This document shows positions 8,281-15,279 of a stretch of 64,000 bases of DNA, piece by piece. A program made the translations under genes and the position numbers. This DNA comes from Nitrospirota bacterium (GTDB taxonomy: Bacteria > Nitrospirota > Nitrospiria > Nitrospirales > Nitrospiraceae). Numbering within the stretch: position 1 is the stretch's first letter; every line of letters starts with the position of its first letter. The stretch spans positions 186,001 to 250,000 of the forward strand of contig JAUSMA010000069.1 in the NCBI GenBank assembly GCA_030645475.1. Direction: 5' to 3'. The notes beneath the pieces are model-generated. The model did not search any database and had not been told where the DNA came from. It was given only the letters and a program-made list of their open reading frames with translations.

Positions 8281-8811
8281 TCAACGCCATGCGTCCGGCA
8301 TACCGGTCCACCAGGTCTGTGGATTTGCCGTACGCCATTGAGTCTGTTGTTGCCACAACCGATCGGCTTCGCTCTTATTCAGCCTGGTGGCCATCGCCGC
8401 ACTTACATCAGCCTGTTGGTGGACGCTGGTCTGAATCATTTCCTTCGCCATGCGGGCCAGCCCACCGGGGGGATCGATCAAATCTTGCGGATCTTTGTAG
8501 GCCAGATTCAGATGCAACTGTTCGACCATGTTCCACCGCTCCTCCATAGACAGATGGTCTAAGTAGGCATCGATCGCATGGAAGACATAGGTCACATGGA
8601 TATAGGCCTCGACGGAAGGTGCGTTGTCGATTTCTTTCTGACAGGCCTCCAGCGCTCGACGATAATCGCCGGCCACCATGTAGATATTCGCTTTCATCAG
8701 GCTGGTCCGAGGTGAGCCGGCTACAGCGGCGGCCGGTTCCCCGAACGCAGGCCCCCCGCCAAGCATGAGCAGGAGTCCAAGAACTGCGACCGTCTTCAGG
8801 CTATTGAGCAT
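8281..8811 (-). CDS. Exported TPR-like protein of unknown function
   Basis: A 176-residue protein with a signal peptide (LLLMLGGGPAFG, cleavage near residue 25). A helical body follows, with one TPR-like hairpin (ANIYMVAGDYRRALEACQKEIDNAP). The C-terminus is rich in Trp (DRLWQQQTQWRTANPQTWWTG). It starts 9 bp after the PDZ gene stop and has TAGGGGTGA before the ATG. Probably periplasmic and part of the same transcript; no function can be assigned. Confidence 0.78.
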   Translation of the reverse strand: MLNSLKTVAVLGLLLMLGGGPAFGEPAAAVAGSPRTSLMKANIYMVAGDYRRALEACQKEIDNAPSVEAYIHVTYVFHAIDAYLDHLSMEERWNMVEQLHLNLAYKDPQDLIDPPGGLARMAKEMIQTSVHQQADVSAAMATRLNKSEADRLWQQQTQWRTANPQTWWTGMPDAWR

Positions 8812-8820
8812 GAGTCACCC

Positions 8821-9297
8821 CTATCGTGCCGGACTACCATGGGATCCCATTTCGCCCTTGTAGAGTTTCTCGCTGGCGATGCGCGTGATCGCCAGCTCGC
8901 GCAGAGCCCCATCTCCCTTCACGCCCAGCTTCACCACGGTACCGGCTTCCCCGCGCACCATCTTCACGACCTGCTCATAGGTCTTCCCGGTGACTGCCGC
9001 ACCATTCACCGTCACCACTTCATCGCCGTGCTTGAGTCCCGCTTGCTGAGCTGGACCCTCCGGATGCACATGGGCCACATACAATGAAGCCGGATCGCCG
9101 ATCCGTTCCGCCCCGACATGCAGCGATACGCCAATCACCCCGTTCGGCAGATTGGCGTCATCTCCGTAGGGTCGACTCATATCACTCTTGGGCTTGTCCT
9201 GCTCCTCCGCAGCCAGCACCTGACTTGTGCTGCCAGATAGAGCACAGAGCGCGGTGAGAAAGAAGATTGCGGCCATGTTGTGTCTATTTCTGTTCAT
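8821..9297 (-). CDS. Exported PDZ-domain protein
   Basis: A 158-residue protein. The signal peptide covers about residues 1-30 (AAIFFLTALCALSGSTSQVLA). One PDZ domain covers about residues 50-140, with LPNGVIGVSLH at its start, the GPAQQAGLKHGDEVVTVNG motif and the YEQVVKMVRGEAGTVVKLGV strand. There is no protease domain, so it probably binds protein C-termini or scaffolds periplasmic partners. The ATG at 9297 is chosen over a more upstream one because AAGGAGGG sits 7 bp before it and because it yields a clean signal peptide. Confidence 0.88.
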   Translation of the reverse strand: MNRNRHNMAAIFFLTALCALSGSTSQVLAAEEQDKPKSDMSRPYGDDANLPNGVIGVSLHVGAERIGDPASLYVAHVHPEGPAQQAGLKHGDEVVTVNGAAVTGKTYEQVVKMVRGEAGTVVKLGVKGDGALRELAITRIASEKLYKGEMGSHGSPAR

Positions 9298-9316
9298 CTG
9301 ATTCCCTCCTTGTGAA

Positions 9317-9787
9317 TTAGAGTTTTTGTGCAAGCCACAGCAGACAGAGTCCTACCAGTAACACCATCGAGTTCAGATAGACCGACCGTTGATGCAATCG
9401 ATTCCACGAGACCTGTAAGGCGGGATCGACAGTCCCACGCGATTCCTGCTCCTTGAGTCGATCTCTCATGGCGTTGCTCTGCGGAGTGAGGGGAGCGCGG
9501 CAATAGGTTTCGGCAGCCAGGATGATCAGCCACATCGCAGCAATGAGATGCCGGGCCTGATTCGCGTCGTGGATCATCCCCAAACCGGTCACGGAGACCA
9601 CTCCTACGATAGCGGCGCCCATTCCAAGCGCATAGTAGGCAGGAAACAATTGACGAACGACCGCACTGAAGGATTCTCTCTCTAGCGTCTTCGCAAGGAT
9701 CGGCGCGACCACGAACGACAAGAGCACCACCTTGCCGACGAGAACAGCGACGGCCAGCATGTGAACATAGGAGATCAGCGAAATCAT
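9317..9787 (-). CDS. DUF4149 family membrane protein
   Basis: A 156-residue protein with four predicted membrane helices: near residues 5-30, 50-72, 80-95 and 135-155. The VGKVVLLSFVVAPILAKTL opening, FPAYYALG and the CRAPLTP segment fit the DUF4149 (TMEM205-like) family, of unknown biochemical role. GGGAGGGGG precedes the start. It is 13 bp downstream of the epimerase gene and 19 bp upstream of the PDZ gene. Confidence 0.83.
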   Translation of the reverse strand: MISLISYVHMLAVAVLVGKVVLLSFVVAPILAKTLERESFSAVVRQLFPAYYALGMGAAIVGVVSVTGLGMIHDANQARHLIAAMWLIILAAETYCRAPLTPQSNAMRDRLKEQESRGTVDPALQVSWNRLHQRSVYLNSMVLLVGLCLLWLAQKL

Positions 9788-9800
9788 GTCACCCCCTCCC

Positions 9801-10718
9801 TCATTCCTTGGTCAGGATTGCCCGCAAGGCCAGTTCCAGCGTCGGATAGTGAAACACGTATCCCGCGGAGAGCGCCTTCGACGGCTTGACCCGTTGGCCC
9901 GTAGTCATGAGTGTTCCCAGCTCACCTAAGGCCACGTGCAACGCGAAGCCCGGCACGGGAAGCCAGGAAGGCCGATGGAGTGCTTGCCCGAGCACCTGGC
10001 AGAACCGGTTCATCGTCACAGCCTCTGGCGCTACCGCATTGACAGGACCAGAGACGCTTGGTGCCGTGAGGAGCCATTGGATTAAACCGATATGATCGCG
10101 CCGATGGATCCAGGACACCCATTGCGTGCCTGGCAGGATCGGACCGCCCGCAAAGAGCCGGAACGGCAACAGCATTTTCGACAAGGCCCCGCCGTCTTGT
10201 TCGAGCACCATGCCGGTCCGCAACATGACGACTCGCACACCGAACTCCGCTGCTCGCAGCGCCTCCGCTTCCCAGGCAAGACAGAGATCGGCCAGAAAGC
10301 CTTGGCCGCGCGCCGCTCCCTCATTCAGAATATGATTGTCGCAGGCTCCGTAGTAGCCGATACCGGAGGCGCTAATCAGCATGCGAGGTTTGGAGGACCG
10401 GCGGGACATGGCTACTACCAGCAGGCGAGTGGTGAGGATCCGACTTAGAGTGAGGAGGCGCTTGTGGGCATCGGTCCAGCGTGCCTCGGCAATGGGCGCA
10501 CCGGCGAGATTGATGACAGCATCGGCCCCTTCGAGAGATTGCTCCCAGGTCCCCGTCTCTGTGCCATTCCATTCGACGGCCGTCACAGCGGAGCCGAACA
10601 ACCGTTGCGCCTCTTCCTTCCTTCTCGTGAGGAGAGTGACCCGGTGCCCCTCCTGAACGAGAGAGGCGCATAAGGGCCGACCGATGAAGCCTGTTCCGCC
10701 GGTGACAACAATGTGCAT
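9801..10718 (-). CDS. TIGR01777 family NAD(P)-binding epimerase (YfcH-like)
   Basis: A 305-residue short-chain dehydrogenase/reductase-like protein. The Rossmann motif GGTGFIGRPL is at residues 7-16. INLAGAPIAEARW, LISASGIGYYG and QWVSWIHRRDHIGLI are typical of the TIGR01777 epimerase family, and a DUF1731-like C-terminus follows. AAGGAGA lies before the ATG. Members of this family recur in CarH/LitR light-inducible gene sets next to photolyase. The substrate is unknown. Confidence 0.92.
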   Translation of the reverse strand: MHIVVTGGTGFIGRPLCASLVQEGHRVTLLTRRKEEAQRLFGSAVTAVEWNGTETGTWEQSLEGADAVINLAGAPIAEARWTDAHKRLLTLSRILTTRLLVVAMSRRSSKPRMLISASGIGYYGACDNHILNEGAARGQGFLADLCLAWEAEALRAAEFGVRVVMLRTGMVLEQDGGALSKMLLPFRLFAGGPILPGTQWVSWIHRRDHIGLIQWLLTAPSVSGPVNAVAPEAVTMNRFCQVLGQALHRPSWLPVPGFALHVALGELGTLMTTGQRVKPSKALSAGYVFHYPTLELALRAILTKE

Positions 10719-10865
10719 GGTCGCATCTCCTTATCAGGATACCATCGAAGGACCGACAATTCGTTAGCCGCCTGGCCGCCTTTCATCCTCATGGCTGCCT
10801 TGATGTCGGCCACCGGACTCTCCACGATCGACCCGTTGCGCATATTTTCGCTGCTTCGTACCGTG

Positions 10866-11088
10866 CTAGAGATCCGGCGTCTGGTTCAGTCGGTTCCGAA
10901 GAATGACCGGATCGACGACCTCCCCACAACTGGTGCAACGCAATCCCGTGATGCCGATTTGACTGGTATCGTCCTGAAGGTCCAGATAATACTCTGTGAC
11001 CAGCAATCCCCCCGCAGCGCATACAGATTCGGTCGCCGGATGGCTGGGGGAAGGGTAGAGGATTGTTTGGTCTCCCATTCGATGCCAC
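10866..11088 (-). pseudogene. Zinc-ribbon protein, frameshifted paralogue of the 14839-15141 gene
   Basis: Starting at GTG 11088 (GAGGG ribosome site 5 bp upstream), the frame reads MASN...RICMRCGG. A shift by one base then gives LLVTEYYLDL...RCTSCGEVVDPVILRNR and a stop at 10866. The joined product matches the intact paralogue: CSRCGG-LMVSDFCMDL...RCVQCGEVVDPVILRNR. The shift lies in a G6 tract on the minus strand (C6 at about 11008-11013); five Gs would restore the frame. An alternative uninterrupted frame from ATG 11078 (70 residues) loses one of the four cysteines. It may be a sequencing error, a true pseudogene or slippage. Confidence 0.6.
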
Positions 11089-11130
11089 TAGAACCCTCGC
11101 TGGCGATCACAACAGCCAACTGCCTGCTCC

Positions 11131-11250
11131 TCACGTGATTCGAGGCCTACCCGATCCGGTCTGCCGCTGCCGCGCGACAGCCGGTCTCCATAACGCGGCA
11201 CTTGCCCACAAGCACAATGCTCCCATCGCCCACAAGATCATCTGCTCCAT
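11131..11250 (-). CDS. Possible 39-residue single-span membrane peptide
   Basis: A short frame with a good ribosome site (GAGGAG, 6 bp upstream). It reads MEQMILWAMGALCLWASAAL and then an Arg/Gln-rich tail ending in RIT. One hydrophobic span is followed by a basic tail, an N-out/C-in like arrangement. It lies between a SUMF1 gene and the frameshifted zinc-ribbon gene, in the same direction. No homologue is recognised. Support is the ribosome site, the hydrophobic pattern and the lack of any other gene here. Confidence 0.4.
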   Translation of the reverse strand: MEQMILWAMGALCLWASAALWRPAVARQRQTGSGRPRIT

Positions 11251-11467
11251 GCGGTACTCCTCATCACGGCCGTCAGTCGCGCGCCTTCATTCCGGCAACC
11301 AGCCTCTTTTCTATACTGAGGAGACAGGTCCCTCCCGATGGAGGGAGCTGTCTGCCTCAGCGGGAGACGCCGTGCGGAGTCGCGGCGCCACCCTGATGGA
11401 AATAAGAAACCGGCCTCCGTGTTTCTGTTGTGCGCAGCATGTTTCATCGCGTCACCACATGTACTGC

Positions 11468-12307
11468 TTACTTCTGCTGGGTCTGGACTTCGAGACCCCG
11501 GACACAGCGAAAGCCAGTCCCATGAGTCTGCAGCGCGAATCCGCCGCGCCCGCGAGCCGTCGTTGTGATGTCAGAGATCGGGCTATGCCAGGACCCTCCG
11601 CGAATCGATCGAACCACACCTTTTTTGTCCGGACCCTGCGGATTTCGATCCGGCGCATGCTGGTAATACTCAGGGTCATACCAATCCTGCACCCACTCGC
11701 GTGCATTGCCGGACATGTCCTTCACGCCGTAGGGTGAATCGCCGCCTGGCAAGGACCCGACCGGATGCAAGGTGTGCTCATCCTCCCACTCACGGTCGAA
11801 ATTCGCCCGCTTCGATGTGGTCGACTCGTTGCCCCAGGGAAACAGCCGGCCATCGGTGCCGCGAGCGGCCTTCTCCCATTCCGCTTCCGTCGGGAGCCGT
11901 TTCTTGGCCCAACTACAATAGGCCTTGGCGTCGTACCAGGTGGCCTGCACGACCGGAAGCTGTTCGATGCCTTTCACGGAGACGAGCGGGCCGGTGCCAT
12001 AGGGATTCGGAGGGCTTCGATGGCCTGTGGTGGCCACGAACGCCAGATACCGTTCATTGGTCACTTCGACCTGATCGATCGCAAACTCGTCGAGGTACAC
12101 CGATCGCTGCGGCCATTCATCTGCCCGGCCTTTGCCTTCCGGATTCCCCATCAGAAATGCGCCAGCCGGAATCGTCACCATGGGAACCTGGTCGAGCTCC
12201 TTGGCCGCCGGCGCAGCTGCCACGACAGGTACAACGGCACAGGTTAGGGCCATCATTGCCACAATACTTCTCCAGCCGGTTTCTCTCCTCCTCAGACCTT
12301 GTGTCAT
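11468..12307 (-). CDS. Exported SUMF1-fold (FGE-sulfatase domain) protein 1
   Basis: A 279-residue protein with a signal peptide (VAMMALTCAVVPVVAAAPA) and a full formylglycine-generating-enzyme-like domain: VTIPAGAFLMGN, VEVTNERYLAF, KRLPTEAEWEKAARG, LFPWGN, NAREWVQDWY, RGGSW and the terminal GTGFRCVRG. The Cys pair that human FGE uses (CYRYRC) is replaced by residues without Cys, so copper-dependent oxidase activity is not expected. The ATG at 12307 overlaps the preceding stop (ATGA). The upstream extension of the frame is a shadow of the neighbouring gene. Likely periplasmic; it may bind a ligand or protein through this C-type-lectin-like fold. Confidence 0.9.
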   Translation of the reverse strand: MTQGLRRRETGWRSIVAMMALTCAVVPVVAAAPAAKELDQVPMVTIPAGAFLMGNPEGKGRADEWPQRSVYLDEFAIDQVEVTNERYLAFVATTGHRSPPNPYGTGPLVSVKGIEQLPVVQATWYDAKAYCSWAKKRLPTEAEWEKAARGTDGRLFPWGNESTTSKRANFDREWEDEHTLHPVGSLPGGDSPYGVKDMSGNAREWVQDWYDPEYYQHAPDRNPQGPDKKGVVRSIRGGSWHSPISDITTTARGRGGFALQTHGTGFRCVRGLEVQTQQK

Positions 12308-12672
12308 TTCTTCTGCTCCTTGCTCCCCTCGATGGCCTTGGTGGTATGGGCTTTCACTTGGCTCACAAGACGCTCCACTTGACGCTTGTCTCCCCGCTCG
12401 GCTGCCTCTTGCGCCTGGGTGATGAGGGTCCTGGCTTCGTGCAGGTGTTCTTCGATGTCCGCCTGCAGGGCAGGGGACGCAACTGTTCCGCCTAACGCCG
12501 CGCGATGGTAGATTTCCCACGCATGGTCCACGTCATGCTGAGCCTCATGCACCACCTTTGCACTCTCCGGGTGAGGATGCCGGGCAGGATCGATGGGACC
12601 TGCCTGTAGGGGTGAGGCCCCGAGTAGCGCGATGAGGACAAACCCTGAAAGAAAAATCTTGTCGTGTGTCAT
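12304..12672 (-). CDS. Small exported His-rich helical protein
   Basis: A 122-residue protein with a signal peptide (GFVLIALLGASPLQAG). The mature part is helical and His-rich at its start (HPHPESAKVVHEAQHDVDHA) and later (HLHEA), which may bind metal. GGAGGGG lies 5 bp before the ATG. Its stop overlaps the start of SUMF1 protein 1, so the two are translationally coupled and probably work together. No family is recognised. Confidence 0.78.
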   Translation of the reverse strand: MTHDKIFLSGFVLIALLGASPLQAGPIDPARHPHPESAKVVHEAQHDVDHAWEIYHRAALGGTVASPALQADIEEHLHEARTLITQAQEAAERGDKRQVERLVSQVKAHTTKAIEGSKEQKK

Positions 12673-12725
12673 AGCTGCCCCTCCGTCACGATCAAACTAT
12701 GAGCAAAAACCGTCTCAACATTTCC

Positions 12726-13784
12726 TCACGACCGCTTCATCGACTGTTCAATAAGCGAGTGAAGTTCCAGTAATTCGATATTCTTGGGATCGATGGCCAA
12801 CCCACGACCCACTGCCTCCTGTGCCTCCGAAAACCGCTCTCGTCCCATGTCCACCAACGCCGCGATGTAGCTGTCCCTGATCTGCTGTTCGATTTCCGGC
12901 GGGGCGCTCTTGGCACATCGGAAACCCAGACCCACGCCATAACTATTATTGAGCGGGTGATTCCAGAACCGGTGTGTTGCCCTGACCGTACCTTCCGGCG
13001 CGATCCATGAGCCGCCACGAATGACGCGCTTTTCACCGACTGTGAGCCGATCCACATAGGTGCCGGTTCCACCCATCCATATAGGTTTGCCGGGGCCGGT
13101 CGGATTCACCATAGTTTCAAGCTTTCCGTAGTAGCGGGGGTCATACCAGTCCGAGACCCACTCGAACACATTGCCTGCCATGTTATAAGCGCCATAATAA
13201 CTGGCACCTTCTGGATAGGAATCCACCGGCATGGTCGCGTCGTGACTTTTTCCATAGTTGACTTTTGCTGGATCGAAGTCATTGCCCCAGGGATAGAGGC
13301 TGGCCTTGGGGCCACGAGCTGCCTTTTCCCATTCCGCTTCCGTTGGAAGCCGCTTGCCGCGATATTCACAGAATGATTTCGCGTCGTCCCAATTCACCCC
13401 GACCACAGGCTGCCCCGGCTTATTTAAACGAGGATCGTCCCAGTAGGCCGGAGCCGGATGCCCTTTCGTCTTGACGAATTGGCCGTAGTCCTTGTTCGAG
13501 ACTTCGTAGGTATCCATGAGGTATGAATCCAAGAACACCATGTGCGCCGGACCTTCGTCGTTCAACGCCTCGGCGGACCAGGGACCCTTCATCCTCCTGT
13601 CATAGGCTGTGGGATTTTTGCCTGAGTCCGCAGGGGCTTTCTTGTCGATCCCCATCACCGATGGCCCATGGCCGACATAGACCATCTCTTTGGGGATCAA
13701 GGATTCCTCCGCATAGCTTGTTCCGGCCAGCATCGTTACGCCCGTCACCAAGACCGTCGCCATTAATGTTCTAGATCCATTCAT
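12726..13784 (-). CDS. Exported SUMF1-fold protein 2 with C-terminal helical repeat
   Basis: A 352-residue protein. After a signal peptide (ATVLVTGVTMLAGTSYAEE), the SUMF1 domain shows PAPAYWDDPRLNKPGQPVVG, KRLPTEAEWEKAARG, NMAGNVFEWVSDWYD, VIRGGSW, THRFWNHPLNNSYGVGLG and FRCAK. The region aligned to the FGE catalytic pair is THRFWNH, without Cys. A C-terminal ~50-residue extension (YIAALVDMGRERFSEAQEAV... to MKRS) looks like one TPR. It is closely related to the next gene, which shares PAPAYWDDPRL and the HRFWN segment, so the pair arose by duplication. AGGAGG precedes the start. Confidence 0.9.
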   Translation of the reverse strand: MNGSRTLMATVLVTGVTMLAGTSYAEESLIPKEMVYVGHGPSVMGIDKKAPADSGKNPTAYDRRMKGPWSAEALNDEGPAHMVFLDSYLMDTYEVSNKDYGQFVKTKGHPAPAYWDDPRLNKPGQPVVGVNWDDAKSFCEYRGKRLPTEAEWEKAARGPKASLYPWGNDFDPAKVNYGKSHDATMPVDSYPEGASYYGAYNMAGNVFEWVSDWYDPRYYGKLETMVNPTGPGKPIWMGGTGTYVDRLTVGEKRVIRGGSWIAPEGTVRATHRFWNHPLNNSYGVGLGFRCAKSAPPEIEQQIRDSYIAALVDMGRERFSEAQEAVGRGLAIDPKNIELLELHSLIEQSMKRS

Positions 13785-13850
13785 GTCAGACCTCCTGTCA
13801 CGGAATCGGCCTTCGGGGGGCGGCAATGCCGCCCCCTATTGGTCCTTCCA

Positions 13851-14816
13851 CTATTTCTTCTTCATGCTCTTCTTGATCAGATCGCGGGTCGCCAGGTATT
13901 CCTTGTTGCCAGGCTCCGACGCCAAGGCCTTTTCGATGGAGGCCATCGCATCGGCGTTCTTCTCCGCACCCATTGCCACTAATGCCTGAATGAACGCATC
14001 ACGACCTGCTTGTATCGCTTCATCGGACACCGTCTGTGCCGACTTCGCGCAACGGAACCCGAGGCCGACCCCATAAGAGTTATTGTCCGGTTGATTCCAG
14101 AACCGATGGCTCGTATGGAGGGAGCTTTCCGGCGCGAGCCAGGAACCGCCGCGCAACACCTTCACCGGGCCTTGATTGGCGAAGTTGTAGCCCTTCTCGG
14201 CGCCACGTGGATTCAGGGCAGGGCTCTCCTTATAGAACTTCTGGTCATACCAGTCCTCCACCCATTCGAACACGTTCCCCGCCATATTATAGACTCCGAA
14301 CCCGCTCACTCCTTCCGGGTAGGAATCCACCGGGGTGGTATGGCCGACATTCTGCCCATAGTTGGCTTTCTTCGGATCGAGTGTATGGCCCCAGGGATAA
14401 TGGTTGTCGCCTTGCGGACCCTTGGCAGCTCGCTCCCATTCTGCTTCCGTCGGAAGCCGCTTCGCGTCCCACTTGCAGAAGGCGCTGGCGTCAGTCCAGC
14501 TCACACCGACCACCGGCTGATTGGCTTTGCTGAGCCGCGGATCGTCCCAATAGGCCGGAGCCGGGTGACCGGTGGATTTCATAAATTCTTTGTACCTGGC
14601 GTTCGACGTTTCGAACTTGTCGATCAGATAGGCATCGAGTACGACCTGGTGCCTGGCCTCATCTGAATGGTGACTGCTCCCCATGGTGAACTCACCCTTT
14701 GGGATGAGCACCATGTCCTTGTCGCTACTTGGCATGTCCGCCGCACCGGCGACGGATATGGCCCCTGCCATCAATGCCACCCCCATTCCGACCTGAAGAA
14801 CCGTTTGACTCCGCAT
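13851..14816 (-). CDS. Exported SUMF1-fold protein 3 with C-terminal helical repeat
   Basis: A 321-residue paralogue of the preceding gene. It has a signal peptide (VGMGVALMAGAISVAGAA), VLIPKGEFTMGSSHHSDEAR, KRLPTEAEWERAAKG, NMAGNVFEWVEDWYD, VLRGGSW, SHRFWNQPDNNSYGVGLG and FRCAK, then a TPR-like tail ending MKKK. Again there is no Cys at the catalytic pair. AAGGAGG lies 6 bp before the chosen ATG. The frame extends upstream without evidence of coding. It is the second gene of the divergent transcript that begins at 15141. Confidence 0.9.
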   Translation of the reverse strand: MRSQTVLQVGMGVALMAGAISVAGAADMPSSDKDMVLIPKGEFTMGSSHHSDEARHQVVLDAYLIDKFETSNARYKEFMKSTGHPAPAYWDDPRLSKANQPVVGVSWTDASAFCKWDAKRLPTEAEWERAAKGPQGDNHYPWGHTLDPKKANYGQNVGHTTPVDSYPEGVSGFGVYNMAGNVFEWVEDWYDQKFYKESPALNPRGAEKGYNFANQGPVKVLRGGSWLAPESSLHTSHRFWNQPDNNSYGVGLGFRCAKSAQTVSDEAIQAGRDAFIQALVAMGAEKNADAMASIEKALASEPGNKEYLATRDLIKKSMKKK

Positions 14817-14838
14817 GGGAAACCTCCTTGGTTGAAAA

Positions 14839-15141
14839 CTACGACCGGACCACTCTTTGAGACGTAGAGGACTTACTTCGCACATGTGCCGGAGGCGCCA
14901 GGATCAGCTCATGCCTGGTTCCTCGATTCCGCAGGATGACCGGATCGACGACCTCGCCACATTGCACACAGCGTTTCGCGGCGAACTCCAACTCGCCGGT
15001 GCTGTTCAGCAAATCCATGCAGAAGTCGCTCACCATGAGCCCGCCGCACCTGCTGCATGTCGATTGATGTTGGGTAACCGAAGAGACGCTGGAGTTTCCT
15101 AGCTGCTCAATTCTGGTTTTCTCCGCCATCGCTCTGGCCAT
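14839..15141 (-). CDS. Small zinc-ribbon protein, first gene of the light-response cluster
   Basis: A 100-residue cytosolic protein with two Cys pairs, CSRCGG and RCVQCGE, about 35 residues apart: a likely Zn-binding ribbon. The second pair lies in RCVQCGEVVDPVILRNR, identical in pattern to the frameshifted paralogue at 10866-11088. The ATG at 15141 is chosen for GGAGG 5 bp upstream; earlier in-frame ATGs lack one. It is transcribed from the promoter at 15191-15219 that faces the CarH-like gene. A regulatory or nucleic-acid-binding role is possible but not shown. Confidence 0.8.
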   Translation of the reverse strand: MARAMAEKTRIEQLGNSSVSSVTQHQSTCSRCGGLMVSDFCMDLLNSTGELEFAAKRCVQCGEVVDPVILRNRGTRHELILAPPAHVRSKSSTSQRVVRS

Positions 15142-15161
15142 GATCGCCTCCATAGGATTGA

Positions 15162-15255
15162 TGTCCAATGTTCGAAGCAAGTATGTCTAACGTATAAACC
15201 GTATTGTCCAATGTGTCAAGTGTTATGTTGGTAAATATTTGACAAACATTGGACA
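15162..15255. promoter_or_regulatory. Three 10-bp operator copies between the CarH-like gene and the cluster
   Basis: The exact 10-mer TGTCCAATGT occurs at 15162-15171 and 15205-15214, and inverted (ACATTGGACA) at 15246-15255. Two copies lie in the spacers of the two divergent promoters. The third lies in the 5' leader of the leftward transcript. MerR-family regulators bind operators in or near promoter spacers, so these are the best candidates for the binding sites of the regulator at 15280. Confidence 0.75.
15191..15219 (-). promoter_or_regulatory. Sigma-70-type promoter of the leftward light-response cluster
   Basis: On the minus strand there is TTGACA at 15214-15219, a 17-bp spacer containing an operator copy, and TATACG at 15191-15196. 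Transcription would start near 15184 and give a ~43-nt leader containing another operator copy. Confidence 0.65.
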
Positions 15256-15267
15256 TTCTAATATAAT
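15239..15267 (+). promoter_or_regulatory. Consensus sigma-70 promoter of the CarH-like gene
   Basis: A perfect TTGACA at 15239-15244 and a perfect TATAAT at 15262-15267 are separated by 17 bp, with the inverted operator copy inside the spacer. The predicted start near 15274 lies only ~6 nt before the ATG at 15280, so the mRNA would be almost leaderless; no Shine-Dalgarno sequence is present. Confidence 0.8.
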
Positions 15268-15279
15268 GAAACTTAAATA

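Noticed and set aside
10789-11088. Independent 99-residue gene in the unshifted frame
   Set aside because: Only its first ~27 residues match the zinc-ribbon paralogue; the rest is out-of-frame sequence of that gene.
11468-14816. Genuine formylglycine-generating enzymes
   Set aside because: The fold is right, but the catalytic Cys pair is absent in all three and no sulfatase gene is nearby.
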